Source: Sympetrum striolatum (taxonomy: Eukaryota > Arthropoda > Insecta > Odonata > Libellulidae). Taken from it: a stretch of DNA of 64,000 nt. Position numbers and translations under genes: made by a program. The stretch lies in assembly GCA_947579665.1 (NCBI GenBank), contig CANPUZ010000057.1, forward strand, positions 682,001-746,000, read 5' to 3'. Each line of letters opens with the position of its first letter. The first letter of the stretch is position 1. The notes under the pieces were generated by a model. It did no database searches. It was not told where the DNA came from and worked only from the letters and a program-made list of their open reading frames with translations. This document shows, piece after piece, positions 42,751-57,100 of the stretch.

Positions 42751-45700
42751 AAATTGAGCTAAATTAGTCAAATTTTGACTCATGTTAAAGTTTTTGATAT
42801 CATCTAACCAAATTCTATAGAAATATTCAATTTTTAGTAGCAGTTAACTCAAAAAATTTCGCAAACTCGAAAAAAAATCCGTGAAATTTCAGTTATTTGG
42901 CCATATTTTGCTAAAAATTGAGAAAATTTAGTCAAGTTTGGATTCATTTTAATGTTATTGATAAGACCTAACTAAATATTATAGACACATTCAATTTTTT
43001 TTTAGACGTTAACTCAAAAAACGTCGAAAACTGGAAATATATTGGTGAAATTTCAGTTTTTGGCCATATTTTGCAAGAAATTGAGCAAAAATAGTAAAGT
43101 TTTGATTCATTCTAAAGATTCTGATATGATCTAACCAAATTCTATAGAAATATTCAATTTTCAGTAGCAGTTAACTCAAAAAAGTTCGAAACTCGAAAAA
43201 AAATCCGTGAAATTTCAGTTTTTTGGCCATATTTTGCTAAAAATTGAGAAAATTTAGTCAAGTTTGCATTCATTTTAACGTTTTTGTTAAGACCTAACTA
43301 AATATTATAGATATATTCAATTTTTTTAAGCCGTTAACTCAAAAAACGTCGAAAACTGGAGATATATCGGTAAAATGTCATGTTTTTGGCCATATTTTCC
43401 ATAAAATTGAGCAAACTTAGTTTATTTTGGTCTCATTTTAAAGTTATAGATATGATCATACCAAATTCAATATAATGTTTTCAATTTATCGTAGCAGTTT
43501 ACTCAAAAACGTCGAAAACTTAAAAAAAGAAATCAGTGAAATATCAGTTTTTTGGCCATATTTTGCAAGAAATTGAGCAAAATTAGTCAAATTTGGACTC
43601 ATTTTAAAGTTTCTGATATGATCTAACCAAATTCTATAGAAATATTGAATTTTTTGCAGCAGTTAACTCAAAAATCGCTGAAAACTCGAAAAAAATATTG
43701 GTGAAATCTCAGGTTTTTGGCCATATTTTGCAAGAAATTGAGCTAAATTAGTCAAATTTGGACTCATTTTAAAGTTTTTGATATCATCTAACCAAATTCT
43801 ATAGAAATATTCAATTTTAAGTAGCAGTTAACTCAAGAAATCTCGCAAACTCGAAAAAATATCCGTGAAATTTCAGTTTTTTGGCCATATTTTGCTAAAA
43901 ATTGAGAAAATTTAGTCAGGTTTGGATTCATTTTAACGTTCTTGATAAGACCTAACCAAATATTATAGAAATATTCAATTTTTTTAAGATGTTAACTCAA
44001 AAAACGTATAAAACTGGAAATATATCGGTAAAATTTCATGTTTTTGGCCATATTTTGCGTAAAATTGAGCAAAATTAGTTTATTTTGGTCTCTTTTTAAA
44101 GTTATAGATATGATCATACCAAATCCAATATAATATATTCAATTTATCGTAGCAGTTTACTCAAAAAACGTCGAAATCTCGAAAAAAAAATCGGTATAAA
44201 TTTCAGTTTTTTGGCCATATTTTGCAAGAAATTGAGCAAAATTAGTCAAATTTGGACTCATTTTAAAGTTTTTGATATCATCTAACCAAATTCTATAGAA
44301 ATATTCAATTTTTAGTAGCAGTGAACTCAAAAAATTTCGCAAACTCGAAGGAAAATCCGTGAAATTTCAGTTTTTTTGCAATACTTTGCTAAAAATTGAG
44401 AAAATTTAGTCAAGTTTGGATTCAATTTAACGTTATTGATAAGACCTAATTAAATACGATAGACACATTCAATTTCTTTAGCCGTTAACTCAAAAAGCGT
44501 TGAAAACTCGAAAATAAAAATCGGTGAAATTTCAGTTTTTTGGCCATATTTTGAAGAAATTGAGCAAAATTAGTCAAGTTTTGATTCAATCTAAAGTTTT
44601 TGATATGATCTAACCAAATTCTATAGAAATTTTCAATTTTTCGCAGCAGTTAACTCAAAAATCGTTGAAAACTCGAAAAAAATATTGGTAAAATTTCAGG
44701 TTTTTGGCCATATTTTGCAAGAAATTGAGCAAAATTAGTCAAATGTGGACTCATTTTAAAGTTTTAGGTATGATCTTACCAAATTCAATATAATATATTC
44801 AATTCATCGTAGCAGTTTACTCAAAAAACGTCGAAAACTGGAAATATATAACGGTAAAATTTCATGTTTTTGGCCATATTTTGCATAAAATTGAGCAAAA
44901 TTAGTTTATTTTGGTCTCATTTTAAAGTTTTAGATATGATCTTTCCAAATTCAATATAATATATTCAATTTATCGTAGCAATTTACTCAAAAAACGTCGA
45001 AAACTCGAAAAAAAAATCGGTGAAATTTCAGTTTTTTGGCCATATTTTGCAAGAAATTCAGCAAAATTAGTCAAATTTGGACTCATTTTAAAGTTTCTGA
45101 TATGATATAACCAAATTCTATAGAAATACTCAATTGTTAGTAGCAGTTACCTCAAAAAATTTCGTAAACTCGAAAAAAAATCCTTGAAATTTCATTTTTT
45201 TGGCCATATTTTGCTAAAAATTGAGAAAATTTAGTCAAGTTTGGATTCATTTTAACGTTCATAATGAGACCTAACTAAATATTATAGAAATATTCAATTT
45301 TTTTAAGCTGTTAACTCAATAAACGTCGAAAACTGGAAATATATCGGTAAAATTTCATGTTTTTGGCCATATTTTGCATAAAATTGAGCAAAATTAGTTT
45401 ATATTGGTCTCATTTTAGATTTTTAGATATGATCTTACCAAATTCAATATAATATATTCAATTTATCGTAGCAGTTTACTCAAAATATGTCGAAAACTCG
45501 AAACAAAAATCGGTGAAATTTCAGTTTTTTGGCCATATTTTGCAAGAATTTGAGCAAAATTAGTCAATTTTGATTCATTTTAAAGTTTTTGATATGATCT
45601 AACCAAATTCTATAGAAATATTCAATTTTTCGCAGCAGTTATCTAAAAATCGTTGAAAACTCGAAAAAAATATTGGTGAAATCTCAGTTTTTTGGCCATA

Positions 45701-46900
45701 TTTTGCTAAAAATTGAGAAAATTTAGTCAAGTTTGGATTCATTTTAACGTTTTTGATAAGACCTAACTAAATATAATAGAAATATTTAATTTTTTTAAGC
45801 TGTTTACTCAAAAAACGTCGAAAACTGGAAATATATCGGTAAAACTTCATGTTTTAGGCCATATTTTGCATAAAATTGAGCAAAATTAGTTTATTTTGGT
45901 CTCATTTTAGAGTTGTAGATAAGATCTTACCAAATTCAATATAATATATTCAATTAATCGTAGCAGTTTACTCAAAAAACGTCGAAAATCGAAAAAAAAT
46001 TCGGTGAAATTTCAGTTTTTTGGCCATATTTAGCAAGATATTGAGCAAAATTAGTCAAGTTTTGATTCATTCTAAAGTTTCTGATATGATCTAACCAAAT
46101 TCTATAGAAATATTCAATTTTTTGCAGCAGTTAACTCAAACATCGTTGAAAACTCGAAAAAAATATTGGTAAAATTTTAGGTTTTTGGCCAAATTTTGCA
46201 AGAAATTGAGCAAAATTAGTCATATTTGGACTCATTTTAAAGTTCCTCATATCATCTAACCAAATTCTATAGAAATATTCAATTTTTAGTAGCAGTTAAC
46301 TCAAAAAATTTAGAAAACTCGAAAAAAAATCCGTGAATTTGAATTGTTTTGGCCATATTTTGCTAAAAATTGAGAAAATGTCGTCAAGTTTGGATTCATT
46401 TTAACGTTCTTGATGAGTCCTAACTAAATATTATAGAAATATTCAATTTATTTAAGCCGTTAACTCAAAAAACGTCGAAAACTGGAAATATATCGGTAAA
46501 ATTTCATGTTTTTGGCCATATTTTGCATAAAATTGAGCTAAATTAGTCAAATTTGGACCCATTTTAAAGTTTTTGATATCATCTAACCAAATTCTATACA
46601 TATATTCAATTTTTAGTAGCAGTTAACTCAGAAAATTTCGCAAACTCGAAAAAAAAACGTGAAATTTCAGTTTTTTGGCCATATTTTGCTAATAATTGAG
46701 AAAATTTAGTCAAGTTTGGATTCATTTTAACGTTTTTGATAAGACCTAACTAAATATTATAGAAATATTCAATTTTTTAAAGCTGTTATTTAAAAAAACG
46801 TCGAAAACTGGAAATATATCGGTAAAATTTCATGTTTTGGGCCATATTTTGCATTAAATTGAGCAAAATTAGTTTATTTTGGTCTCATTTTAAAGTTTTA

Positions 46901-49900
46901 GATATGATCTTTCCAAATTCAATATAATAGATTCAATTTATCATAGCAATTTACTCAAAAAACGTCGAAAACTCGAAAAAAAAATCGGTGAAATTTCAGT
47001 TTTTTGGCCATATTTTGCAAGAAATTCAGCAGAATTAGTCAAATTTGGACTCATTTTAAAGTTTCTGATATGATATAACCAAATTCTATAGAAATACTCA
47101 ATTTTTAGTAGCAGTTACCTCAAAAAATTTCGTAAACTCGAAAAAAAATCCTTGAAATTTCAGTTTTTTGGCCATATTTTGCTAAAAATTGAGAAAATTT
47201 AGTCATGTTTGGAGTCATTTTAACGTTCATAATGAGACCTAACTAAATATTATAGAAATATTCAATTTTTTTAAGCTGTTAACTCAAAAAACGTCGAATA
47301 CTGGAAATATATCGGTAAAATTTCATGTTTTAGGCCATATTTTGCATAAAATTGAGCAAAATTAGTTTATTTTGGTCTCATTTTAGAGTTTTAGATATGA
47401 TCTTACCAAATTCAATATAATATATTCAATTAATCGTAGCAGTTTTCTCAAAATATGTCGAAAACTCGAAACAAAAATCTGTGAAATTTCAGTTTTTTGG
47501 CCATATTTTGCAAGAAATTGAGCAAAATTAGTCAAGTTATGATTCATTCTAAAGTTTCTGATATGATCTAACCAAATTCTATAGAAATATTCAATTTTTC
47601 GCAGCAGTTATCTCAAAAATCGTTGAAAACTCGAAAAAAATATTGGTGAAATCTCAGGTTTTTGGCCATATTTTGCAAGAAATTGAGCAAAATTAGTCAA
47701 ATTTGGACTCATTTTAAAGTTTTTGATATCATCTAACCAAATTCTATAGAAATATTAAATTTTTAGTAGCAGTTACCTCAAAAAATTTCGCAAACTCGAA
47801 AAAAAAATCGGTGAAATTTCAGTTTTTTGGCCATATTTTGCTAAAAATTGAGAAAATTTAGTCAAGTTTTGATTCATCTTAACGTTTTTATAAGACCTAA
47901 CTAAATATTATGGAAGTATTCAATTTTTTTAAAGTGTTAACTCAAAAAACGTCGAAAAGTGGAAATATATCGGTAAAATTTCATGTTTTAGGCCATATTT
48001 TGCATAAAATTGTGCAAAATTAGTTTATTTTGGTCTCATTTTAAAGTTTTAGATATGATCATACCAAATTCAATATAATATATTCAATTTATCGTAGCAG
48101 TTTACTCACAAAACGTCGAAAACTCGAAACAGAAACCGGTGAAATTTCAGTTTTTTGGCCATATTTTACAAGAAATTGAGCTAAATTAGTCAAATTTGGA
48201 CTCATTTTAAAGTTTTTGATATCATCTTACCAAATTCTATAGAAATATTCAATTTTTAATAGTAGTTATTTCAAAAAATTTCGCAAACTCGAAAAAAAAT
48301 CCGTGAAATTTCAGTCTTTTGGCCATATTTTGCTAAAAATTGAGAAAATTTAGTCAAGTTTTGATTCATTTAACGTTCATGATGAGACCTAACTAAATAT
48401 TATAACAATTTTCAATTTATTTAAGCCTCTAACTCAAAAAACGTCGAAAACTGGAAATATATCGGTAAAATTTCATGTTTTTGGTAATATTTTGCATAAA
48501 ATAGAGCAAAATTAGTTTATTTTGGTCAGATTTTAAAGTTTAAGATATGATCTTTCCAAATTCAATATAATATATTCAATTAATCGTAGCAGTTTACTCA
48601 AAAAACGTCGAAAACTCGAAAAAAAAATCGGTGAAATTTCAGTTTTTTGGCCATATTTTGCAAGAAATTGAGCAAAATTAGTCAAGTTTTGATTCATTCT
48701 AAAGTTTCTGATATGATCTAACCAAATTCTATAGAAATATTCAATTTTTCGCAGCAGTTAACTCAAAAATCGTTGAAAACGCGAAAAAAATATTGGTAAA
48801 ATTTCAGGTTTTTGGCCATATTTTGCAAGATATTGAGCAAAATTAGTCAAGTTTTGATTCATTCTAAAGTTTCTGATATCTTCTAACCAAATTCTATAGA
48901 AATATTCAATTTTTAGTAGCAGTTAACTCAAAAAATATCGCAAACTCGAAAAAAAATCCGTGAAATTTCAGTTTTTTGGCCATATTTTGCTAAAAATTGA
49001 GAAAATTTAGTCAAGTTTGGATTCATTTTAACGTTTTTGATAAGACCTAACAAAATATAATAGAAGTATTCAATTTTTTTAAGCCGTTAACTCAAAAAAC
49101 GTGGAAAACAGGAAACATATAACGGTAAAATTTCATGTTTTTGGCCATATTTTGCATAAAATTGAGCAAAATTAGTTTATTTTGGTCTCATTTTAAAGTT
49201 TTAGATATGATCCTTCCAAATTCAATATAATATATTCAATTTATCGTAGCAATTTACTCAAAAAACGTCGAAAACTCGAAAAAAAAATCGGTGAAATTTC
49301 AGTTTTTTGGCCATATTTTGCAAGAAATTCAGCAAAATTAGTCAAATTTGGACTCATTTTAAAGTTTCTGATATGATATAACCAAATTCTATAGAAATAC
49401 TCAATTTTTAGTAGCAGTTACCTCAAAAAATTTCGTAAACTCGAAAAAAAATCCTTGAAATTTCAATTTTTTGGCCATATTTTGCTAAAAATTGAGAAAA
49501 TTTAGTCATGTTTGGAGTCATTTTAACGTTCATAATGAGACCTAACTAAATATTATAGAAATATTCAATTTTTTTAAGCTGTTAACTCAAAAAACGTCGA
49601 AAACTGGAAATATATCGGTAAAATTTCATGTTTTAGGCCATATTTTGCATAAAATTGAGCAAAATTAGTTTATTTTGGTCTCATTTTAGAGTTTTAGATA
49701 TGATCTTACCAAATTCAATATAATATATTCAATTAATCGTAGCAGTTTTCTCAAAATATGTCGAAAACTCGAAACAAAAATCTGTGAAATTTCAGTTTTT
49801 TGGCCATATTTTGCAAGAAATTGAGCAAAATTAGTCAAGTTATGATTCATTCTAAAGTTTCTGATATGATCTAACCAAATTCTATAGAAATATTCAATTT

Positions 49901-52900
49901 TTCGCAGCAGTTATCTCAAAAATCGTTGAAAACTCGAAAAAAATATTGGTGAAATCTCAGGTTTTTGGCCATATTTTGCAAGAAATTGAGCAAAATTAGT
50001 CAAATTTGGACTCATTTTAAAGTTTTTGATATCATCTAACCAAATTCTATAGAAATATTAAATTTTTAGTAGCAGTTACCTCAAAAAATTTCGCAAACTC
50101 GAAAAAAAAATCGGTGAAATTTCAGTTTTTTGGCCATATTTTGCTAAAAATTGAGAAAATTTAGTCAAGTTTTGATTCATCTTAACGTTTTTATAAGACC
50201 TAACTAAATATTATGGAAGTATTCAATTTTTTTAAAGTGTTAACTCAAAAAACGTCGAAAAGTGGAAATATATCGGTAAAATTTCATGTTTTAGGCCATA
50301 TTTTGCATAAAATTGTGCAAAATTAGTTTATTTTGGTCTCATTTTAAAGTTTTAGATATGATCATACCAAATTCAATATAATATATTCAATTTATCGTAG
50401 CAGTTTACTCACAAAACGTCGAAAACTCGAAACAGAAACCGGTGAAATTTCAGTTTTTTGGCCATATTTTACAAGAAATTGAGCTAAATTAGTCAAATTT
50501 GGACTCATTTTAAAGTTTTTGATATCATCTTACCAAATTCTATAGAAATATTCAATTTTTAATAGTAGTTATTTCAAAAAATTTCGCAAACTCGAAAAAA
50601 AATCCGTGAAATTTCAGTCTTTTGGCCATATTTTGCTAAAAATTGAGAAAATTTAGTCAAGTTTTGATTCTTTTAACGTTCATGATGAGACCTAACTAAA
50701 TATTATAACAATTTTCAATTTATTTAAGCCTCTAACTCAAAAAACGTCGAAAACTGGAAATATATCGGTAAAATTTCATGTTTTTGGTAATATTTTGCAT
50801 AAAATAGAGCAAAATTAGTTTATTTTGGTCAGATTTTAAAGTTTAAGATATGATCTTTCCAAATTCAATATAATATATTCAATTAATCGTAGCAGTTTAC
50901 TCAAAAAACGTCGAAAACTCGAAAAAAAAATCGGTGAAATTTCAGTTTTTTGGCCATATTTTGCAAGAAATTGAGCAAAATTAGTCAAGTTTTGATTCAT
51001 TCTAAAGTTTCTGATATGATCTAACCAAATTCTATAGAAATATTCAATTTTTCGCAGCAGTTAACTCAAAAATCGTTGAAAACGCGAAAAAAATATTGGT
51101 AAAATTTCAGGTTTTTGGCCATATTTTGCAAGATATTGAGCAAAATTAGTCAAGTTTTGATTCATTCTAAAGTTTCTGATATCTTCTAACCAAATTCTAT
51201 AGAAATATTCAATTTTTAGTAGCAGTTAACTCAAAAAATATCGCAAACTCGAAAAAAAATCCGTGAAATTTCAGTTTTTTGGCCATATTTTGCTAAAAAT
51301 TGAGAAAATTTAGTCAAGTTTGGATTCATTTTAACGTTTTTGATAAGACCTAACAAAATATAATAGAAGTATTCAATTTTTTTAAGCCGTTAACTCAAAA
51401 AACGTGGAAAACAGGAAACATATAACGGTAAAATTTCATGTTTTTGGCCATATTTTGCATAAAATTGAGCAAAATTAGTTTATTTTGGTCTCATTTTAAA
51501 GTTTTAGATATGATCCTTCCAAATTCAATATAATATATTCAATTTATCGTAGCAATTTACTCAAAAAACGTCGAAAACTCGAAAAAAAAATCGGTGAAAT
51601 TTCAGTTTTTTGGCCATATTTTGCAAGAAATTCAGCAAAATTAGTCAAATTTGGACTCATTTTAAAGTTTCTGATATGATATAACCAAATTCTATAGAAA
51701 TACTCAATTTTTAGTAGCAGTTACCTCAAAAAATTTCGTAAACTCGAAAAAAAATCCTTGAAATTTCAATTTTTTGGCCATATTTTGCTAAAAATTGAGA
51801 AAATTTAGTCATGTTTGGAGTCATTTTAACGTTCATAATGAGACCTAACTAAATATTATAGAAATATTCAATTTTTTTAAGCTGTTAACTCAAAAAACGT
51901 CGAAAACTGGAAATATATCGGTAAAATTTCATGTTTTAGGCCATATTTTGCATAAAATTGAGCAAAATTAGTTTATTTTGGTCTCATTTTAGAGTTTTAG
52001 ATATGATCTTACCAAATTCAATATAATATATTCAATTAATCGTAGCAGTTTACTCAAAATATGTCGAAAACTCGAAACAAAAATCTGTGAAATTTCAGTT
52101 TTTTGGCCATATTTTGCAAGAAATTGAGCAAAATTAGTCAAGTTATGATTCATTCTAAAGTTTCTGATATGATCTAACCAAATTCTATAGAAATATTCAA
52201 TTTTTCGCAGCAGTTATCTCAAAAATCGTTGAAAACTCGAAAAAAATATTGGTGAAATCTCAGGTTTTTGGCCATATTTTGCAAGAAATTGAGCAAAATT
52301 AGTCAAATTTGGACTCATTTTAAAGTTTTTGATATCATCTAACCAAATTCTATAGAAATATTAAATTTTTAGTAGCAGTTACCTCAAAAAATTTCGCAAA
52401 CTCGAAAAAAAAATCGGTGAAATTTCAGTTTTTTGGCCATATTTTGCTAAAAATTAAGAAAATTTAGTCAAGTTTTGATTCATCTTAACGTTTTTATAAG
52501 ACCTAACTAAATATTATGGAAGTATTCAATTTTTTTAAAGTGTTAACTCAAAAAACGTCGAAAAATGGAAATATATCGGTAAAATTTCATGTTTTAGGCC
52601 ATATTTTGCATAAAATTGTGCAAAATTAGTTTATTTTGGTCTCATTTTAAAGTTTTAGATATGATCATACCAAATTCAATATAATATATTCAATTTATCG
52701 TAGCAGTTTACTCACAAAACGTCGAAAACTCGAAACAGAAACCGGTGAAATTTCAGTTTTTTGGCCATATTTTACAAGAAATTGAGCTAAATTAGTCAAA
52801 TTTGGACTCATTTTAAAGTTTTTGATATCATCTTACCAAATTCTATAGAAATATTCAATTTTTAATAGTAGTTATTTCAAAAAATTTCGCAAACTCGAAA

Positions 52901-54070
52901 AAAAATCCGTGAAATTTCAGTCTTTTGGCCATATTTTGCTAAAAATTGAGAAAATTTAGTCAAGTTTTGATTCATTTTAACGTTCATGATGAGACCTAAC
53001 TAAATATTATAACAATTTTCAATTTATTTAAGCCTCTAACTCAAAAAACGTCGAAAACTGGAAATATATCGGTAAAATTTCATGTTTTTGGTAATATTTT
53101 GCATAAAATAGAGCAAAATTAGTTTATTTTGGTCAGATTTTAAAGTTTAAGATATGATCTTTCCAAATTCAATATAATATATTCAATTAATCGTAGCAGT
53201 TTACTCAAAAAACGTCGAAAACTCGAAAAAAAAATCGGTGAAATTTCAGTTTTTTGGCCATATTTTGTAAGAAATTGAGCAAAATTAGTCAAGTTTTGAT
53301 TCATTCTAAAGTTTCTGATATGATCTAACCAAATTCTATAGAAATATTCAATTTTTCGCAGCAGTTAACTCAAAAATCGTTGAAAACTCGAAAAAAATAT
53401 TGGTAAAATTTCAGGTTTTTGGCCATATTTTGCAAGATATTGAGCAAAATTAGTCAAGTTTTGATTCATTCTAAAGTTTCTGATATCTTCTAACCAAATT
53501 CTATAGAAATATTCAATTTTTAGTAGCAGTTAACTCAAAAAATATCGCAAACTCGAAAAAAAATCCGTGAAATTTCAGTTTTTTGGCCATATTTTGCTAA
53601 AAATTGAGAAAATTTAGTCAAGTTTGGATTCATTTTAACGTTTTTGATAAGACCTAACAAAATATAATAGAAGTATTCAATTTTTTTAAGCCGTTAACTC
53701 AAAAAACGTGGAAAACAGGAAACATATAACGGTAAAATTTCATGTTTTTGGCCATATTTTGCATAAAATTGAGCAAAATTAGTTTATTTTGGTCTCATTT
53801 TAAAGTTTTAGATATGATCCTTCCAAATTCAATATAATATATTCAATTTATCGTAGCAATTTACTCAAAAAACGTCGAAAACTCGAAAAAAAAATCAGTG
53901 AAATTTCAGTTTTTTGGCCTATTTTTGCAAGAAATTCAGCAAAATTAGTCAAATTTGGACTCATTTTAAAGTTTCTGATATGATATAACCAAATTCTATA
54001 GAAATACTCAATTTTTAGTAGCAGTTACCTCAAAAAATTTCGTAAACTCGAAAAAAAATCCTTGAAATTT
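46901..54070 (+). repeat. 2,303-bp higher-order repeat of 14 monomers, about 3.1 copies
   Basis: The unit boundary motif gatatgatc(c/t)ttcc falls at 46901, 49204, 51507 and 53811, i.e. spacings of 2303, 2303 and 2304 bp. A second marker, gaaacagaaacc, falls at 48126, 50429 and 52732. The order of monomer classes in one unit, read from 49146, is B-D-A / B-C-D-A / B-D-A / B-C-D-A (14 monomers). Units are nearly identical, with isolated substitutions and single-base indels (e.g. around 48370 and 50670). High identity stops at about 54070. Confidence 0.9.
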
Positions 54071-54159
54071 CAGTTTTTTGGCCATATTTTGCTAAAAATT
54101 GAGAAAATTTAGTCAAGTTTGGATTCATTTTCACGTTTTTGATAAGACCTAACTAAATA

Positions 54160-57100
54160 TAATAGAAGTATTCAATTTTTTTAAAGTGTTAACTCAAAAA
54201 ACGTCGAAAAGTGGAAATATATCGGTAAAATTTCATGTTTTAGGCCATATTTTTCATAAAATTGAGCAAAATTAGTTTATTTTGGTCTCATTTTAAAGTT
54301 TTAGATACGATCATACCAAATTCAATATAATATATTCAATTTATCGTAGCAGTTTACTCACAAAACGTCGAAAACACGAAACAAAAATCGGTGAAATTTC
54401 AGTTTTTTGGCCATATTCTGCTAAAAATTGAGCAAAATTAGTCAAGTTTTGATTCATTCTAAAGTTTCTGATATTATCTAACCAAATTCTAGAGAAATAT
54501 TCAATTTTTCGCTGCAGTTATCTCAAAAATCTTTGAAAACTTGAAAAAAATATTGGTGAAAACTCAGGTTTTTGGCCATATTTTGCAAGAAATTGAGCTA
54601 AATTAGTCAAATTTGGACTCATTTTAAAGTTTTTGATATCATCTTACCAAATTCTATAGAAATTTCAATTTTTAGTAGTAGTTATTTCAAAAAATATCGC
54701 AAACTCGAAAAAAAATCCGTGAAATTTCAGTTTTTTGGCAATATTTTTTTTTAAATTGAGAAAAATTAGTCAAGTTTGGATTCATTTTAACGTTTTTGAT
54801 AAGACCTAACTTAATATTATGGAAATATTCAATTTTTTTAAGCCGTTAACTCAAAAAACGTCGAAAACTGGAAATATATCGGTAAAATTTCATGTTTTAG
54901 GCCATATTTTGCATAAAATTGAGCAAAATTAGTTTATTTTGGTCTCATTTAAAGTTTTAGATATGATTATACCAAATTCAATATAATATATTCAATTTAT
55001 CGTAGCAGTTTACTCAAAAAACGTCGAAAACTGGAAATATATAACGGTAAAATTTCATGTTTTTGGCCATATTTTACATAAAATTGAGCAAAATTAGTTT
55101 ATATTGGTCTCATTTTAAAGTTTTAGATATGATCTTTCCAAATTCAATATAATATATTCAATTTATCGTTGCAATTTACTCAAAAAACGTCGAAAACTCG
55201 AAAAAAAAATCGGTGAAATTTCAGTTTTTTGGCCATATTTTGCAAGAAATTGAGCTAAATTAGTCAAATTTGGACTCATTTTTAAGTTTTTGATTTCATC
55301 TAACCAAATTCTATAGAAATATTCCATTTTTATTAGCAGTTATCTCAAAAATCGTTGAAAACTCGAAAAAAATATTGTGAAATCTCAGGTTTTTGGCCAT
55401 ATTTTGCAAGAAATTGAGCAAAATTAGTCAAATTTGGACTCATTTTAAAGTTTTTGATATCATCTAACCAAATTTTATAGAAATATTCAATTTTTAGTAG
55501 CAGTTATTTCAAAAAATTTCGCATACTCGAAAAAAAATCCGTGAAATTTCAGTTTTTTGGCCATATTTTGCTAAAAATTGAGAAAATTTAGTCAAGTTTC
55601 GATTCATTTTAACGTTATTGATAAGACCTAATTAAATATTATAGAAATATTCAATTTTTTTTAGCTGTTAACTCAAAAAACGTCGAAAACTGGAAATATA
55701 TCGGTAAAATTTCATGTTTTAGGCCATATTTTGCATAAAATTGAGCAAAATTAGTTTATTTTGGTCTCATTTTAGAGTAATAGATATGATCTTACCAAAT
55801 TCAATATAATATATTCAATTTATCGTAGCAGGTTACTCAAAAAACGTCGAAAACTCGAAAAAAAAATCGGTGAAATTTCAGTTTTTTCGCCATATTTTGC
55901 AAGAAATTGAGCAAAATTAGTCAAGTTTTGATTCATTCTAAAGTTTCTTATATTATCTAACCAAATTCTATAGAAATATACAATTTTTCGCAGCAGTTAT
56001 CTCAAAAATCGTTGAAAACTCGAAAAAAATATTGGTGAAATCTCAGGTTTTTGGCCATATTTTGCAAGAAATTGAGCAAAATTAGTCAAATTTGGACTCA
56101 TTTTAAAGTTATTGATATCATTTAACCAAATTCTATAGAAATATTCAATTTTTCGCAGCAGTTATCTCAAAAAATTTCGCAAACTCGAAAAAAAATCCGT
56201 GAAATTTCAGCTTTTTGGCCATATTTTGCTAAAAATTGAGAAAATTTAGTCAAGTTTGGATTCATTTTAACGTTTTTGATAAGACCTAACAAAATATAAT
56301 AGAAGTATTCAATTTTTTAAGCCGTTAACTCAAAAAACGTGGAAAACAGGAAACATATAACGGTAAAATTTCATGTTTTTGGCCATATTTTGCATAAAAT
56401 TGAGCAAAATTAGTTTATTTTGGTCTCATTTTAAAGGTTTAGATATGATCCTTCCAAATTCAATATAATATATTCAATTTATCGTAGCAATTCACTCAAA
56501 AAACGTCGAAAACTCGAAAACAAAATAGGTGAAATTTCAGTTTTTTGGCCATATTTTGCAAGAAATTCAGCAAAATTAGTCAAATTTGGACTCATTTTAA
56601 AGTTTCTGATATGATATAACCAAATTCTATAGAAATACTCAATTTTTAGTAGCAGTTACCTCAAAAAATTTCGTAAACTCGAAAAAAAATCCTTGAAATT
56701 TCAGTTTTTTGGCCATATTTTGCTAAAAATTGAGAAAATTTAGTCAAGTTTTGATTCATTTTAACGTTTTTGATAAGACCTAACTTAATATTATCGAAAT
56801 ATTCAATTTTTTTAAGCTGTTAACTCAAAAAACGTCGAAAACTGGAAATATATCGGTAAAATTTCATGTTTTAGGCCATATTTTGCATAAAATTCAGCAA
56901 AATTAGTTTATTTTGGTCTCATTTTAGAGTCTTAGATATGATCTTACCAAATTCAATATAATATATTCAATTAATCGTAGCAGTTTACTCAAAAAACTTC
57001 GAAAAATCGAAAAAAAAATTCGGTGAAATTTCAGTTTTTTGGCCATATTTTGCAAGATATTGAGCAAAATTAGTCAAGTTTTGATTCATTCTAAAGTTTC

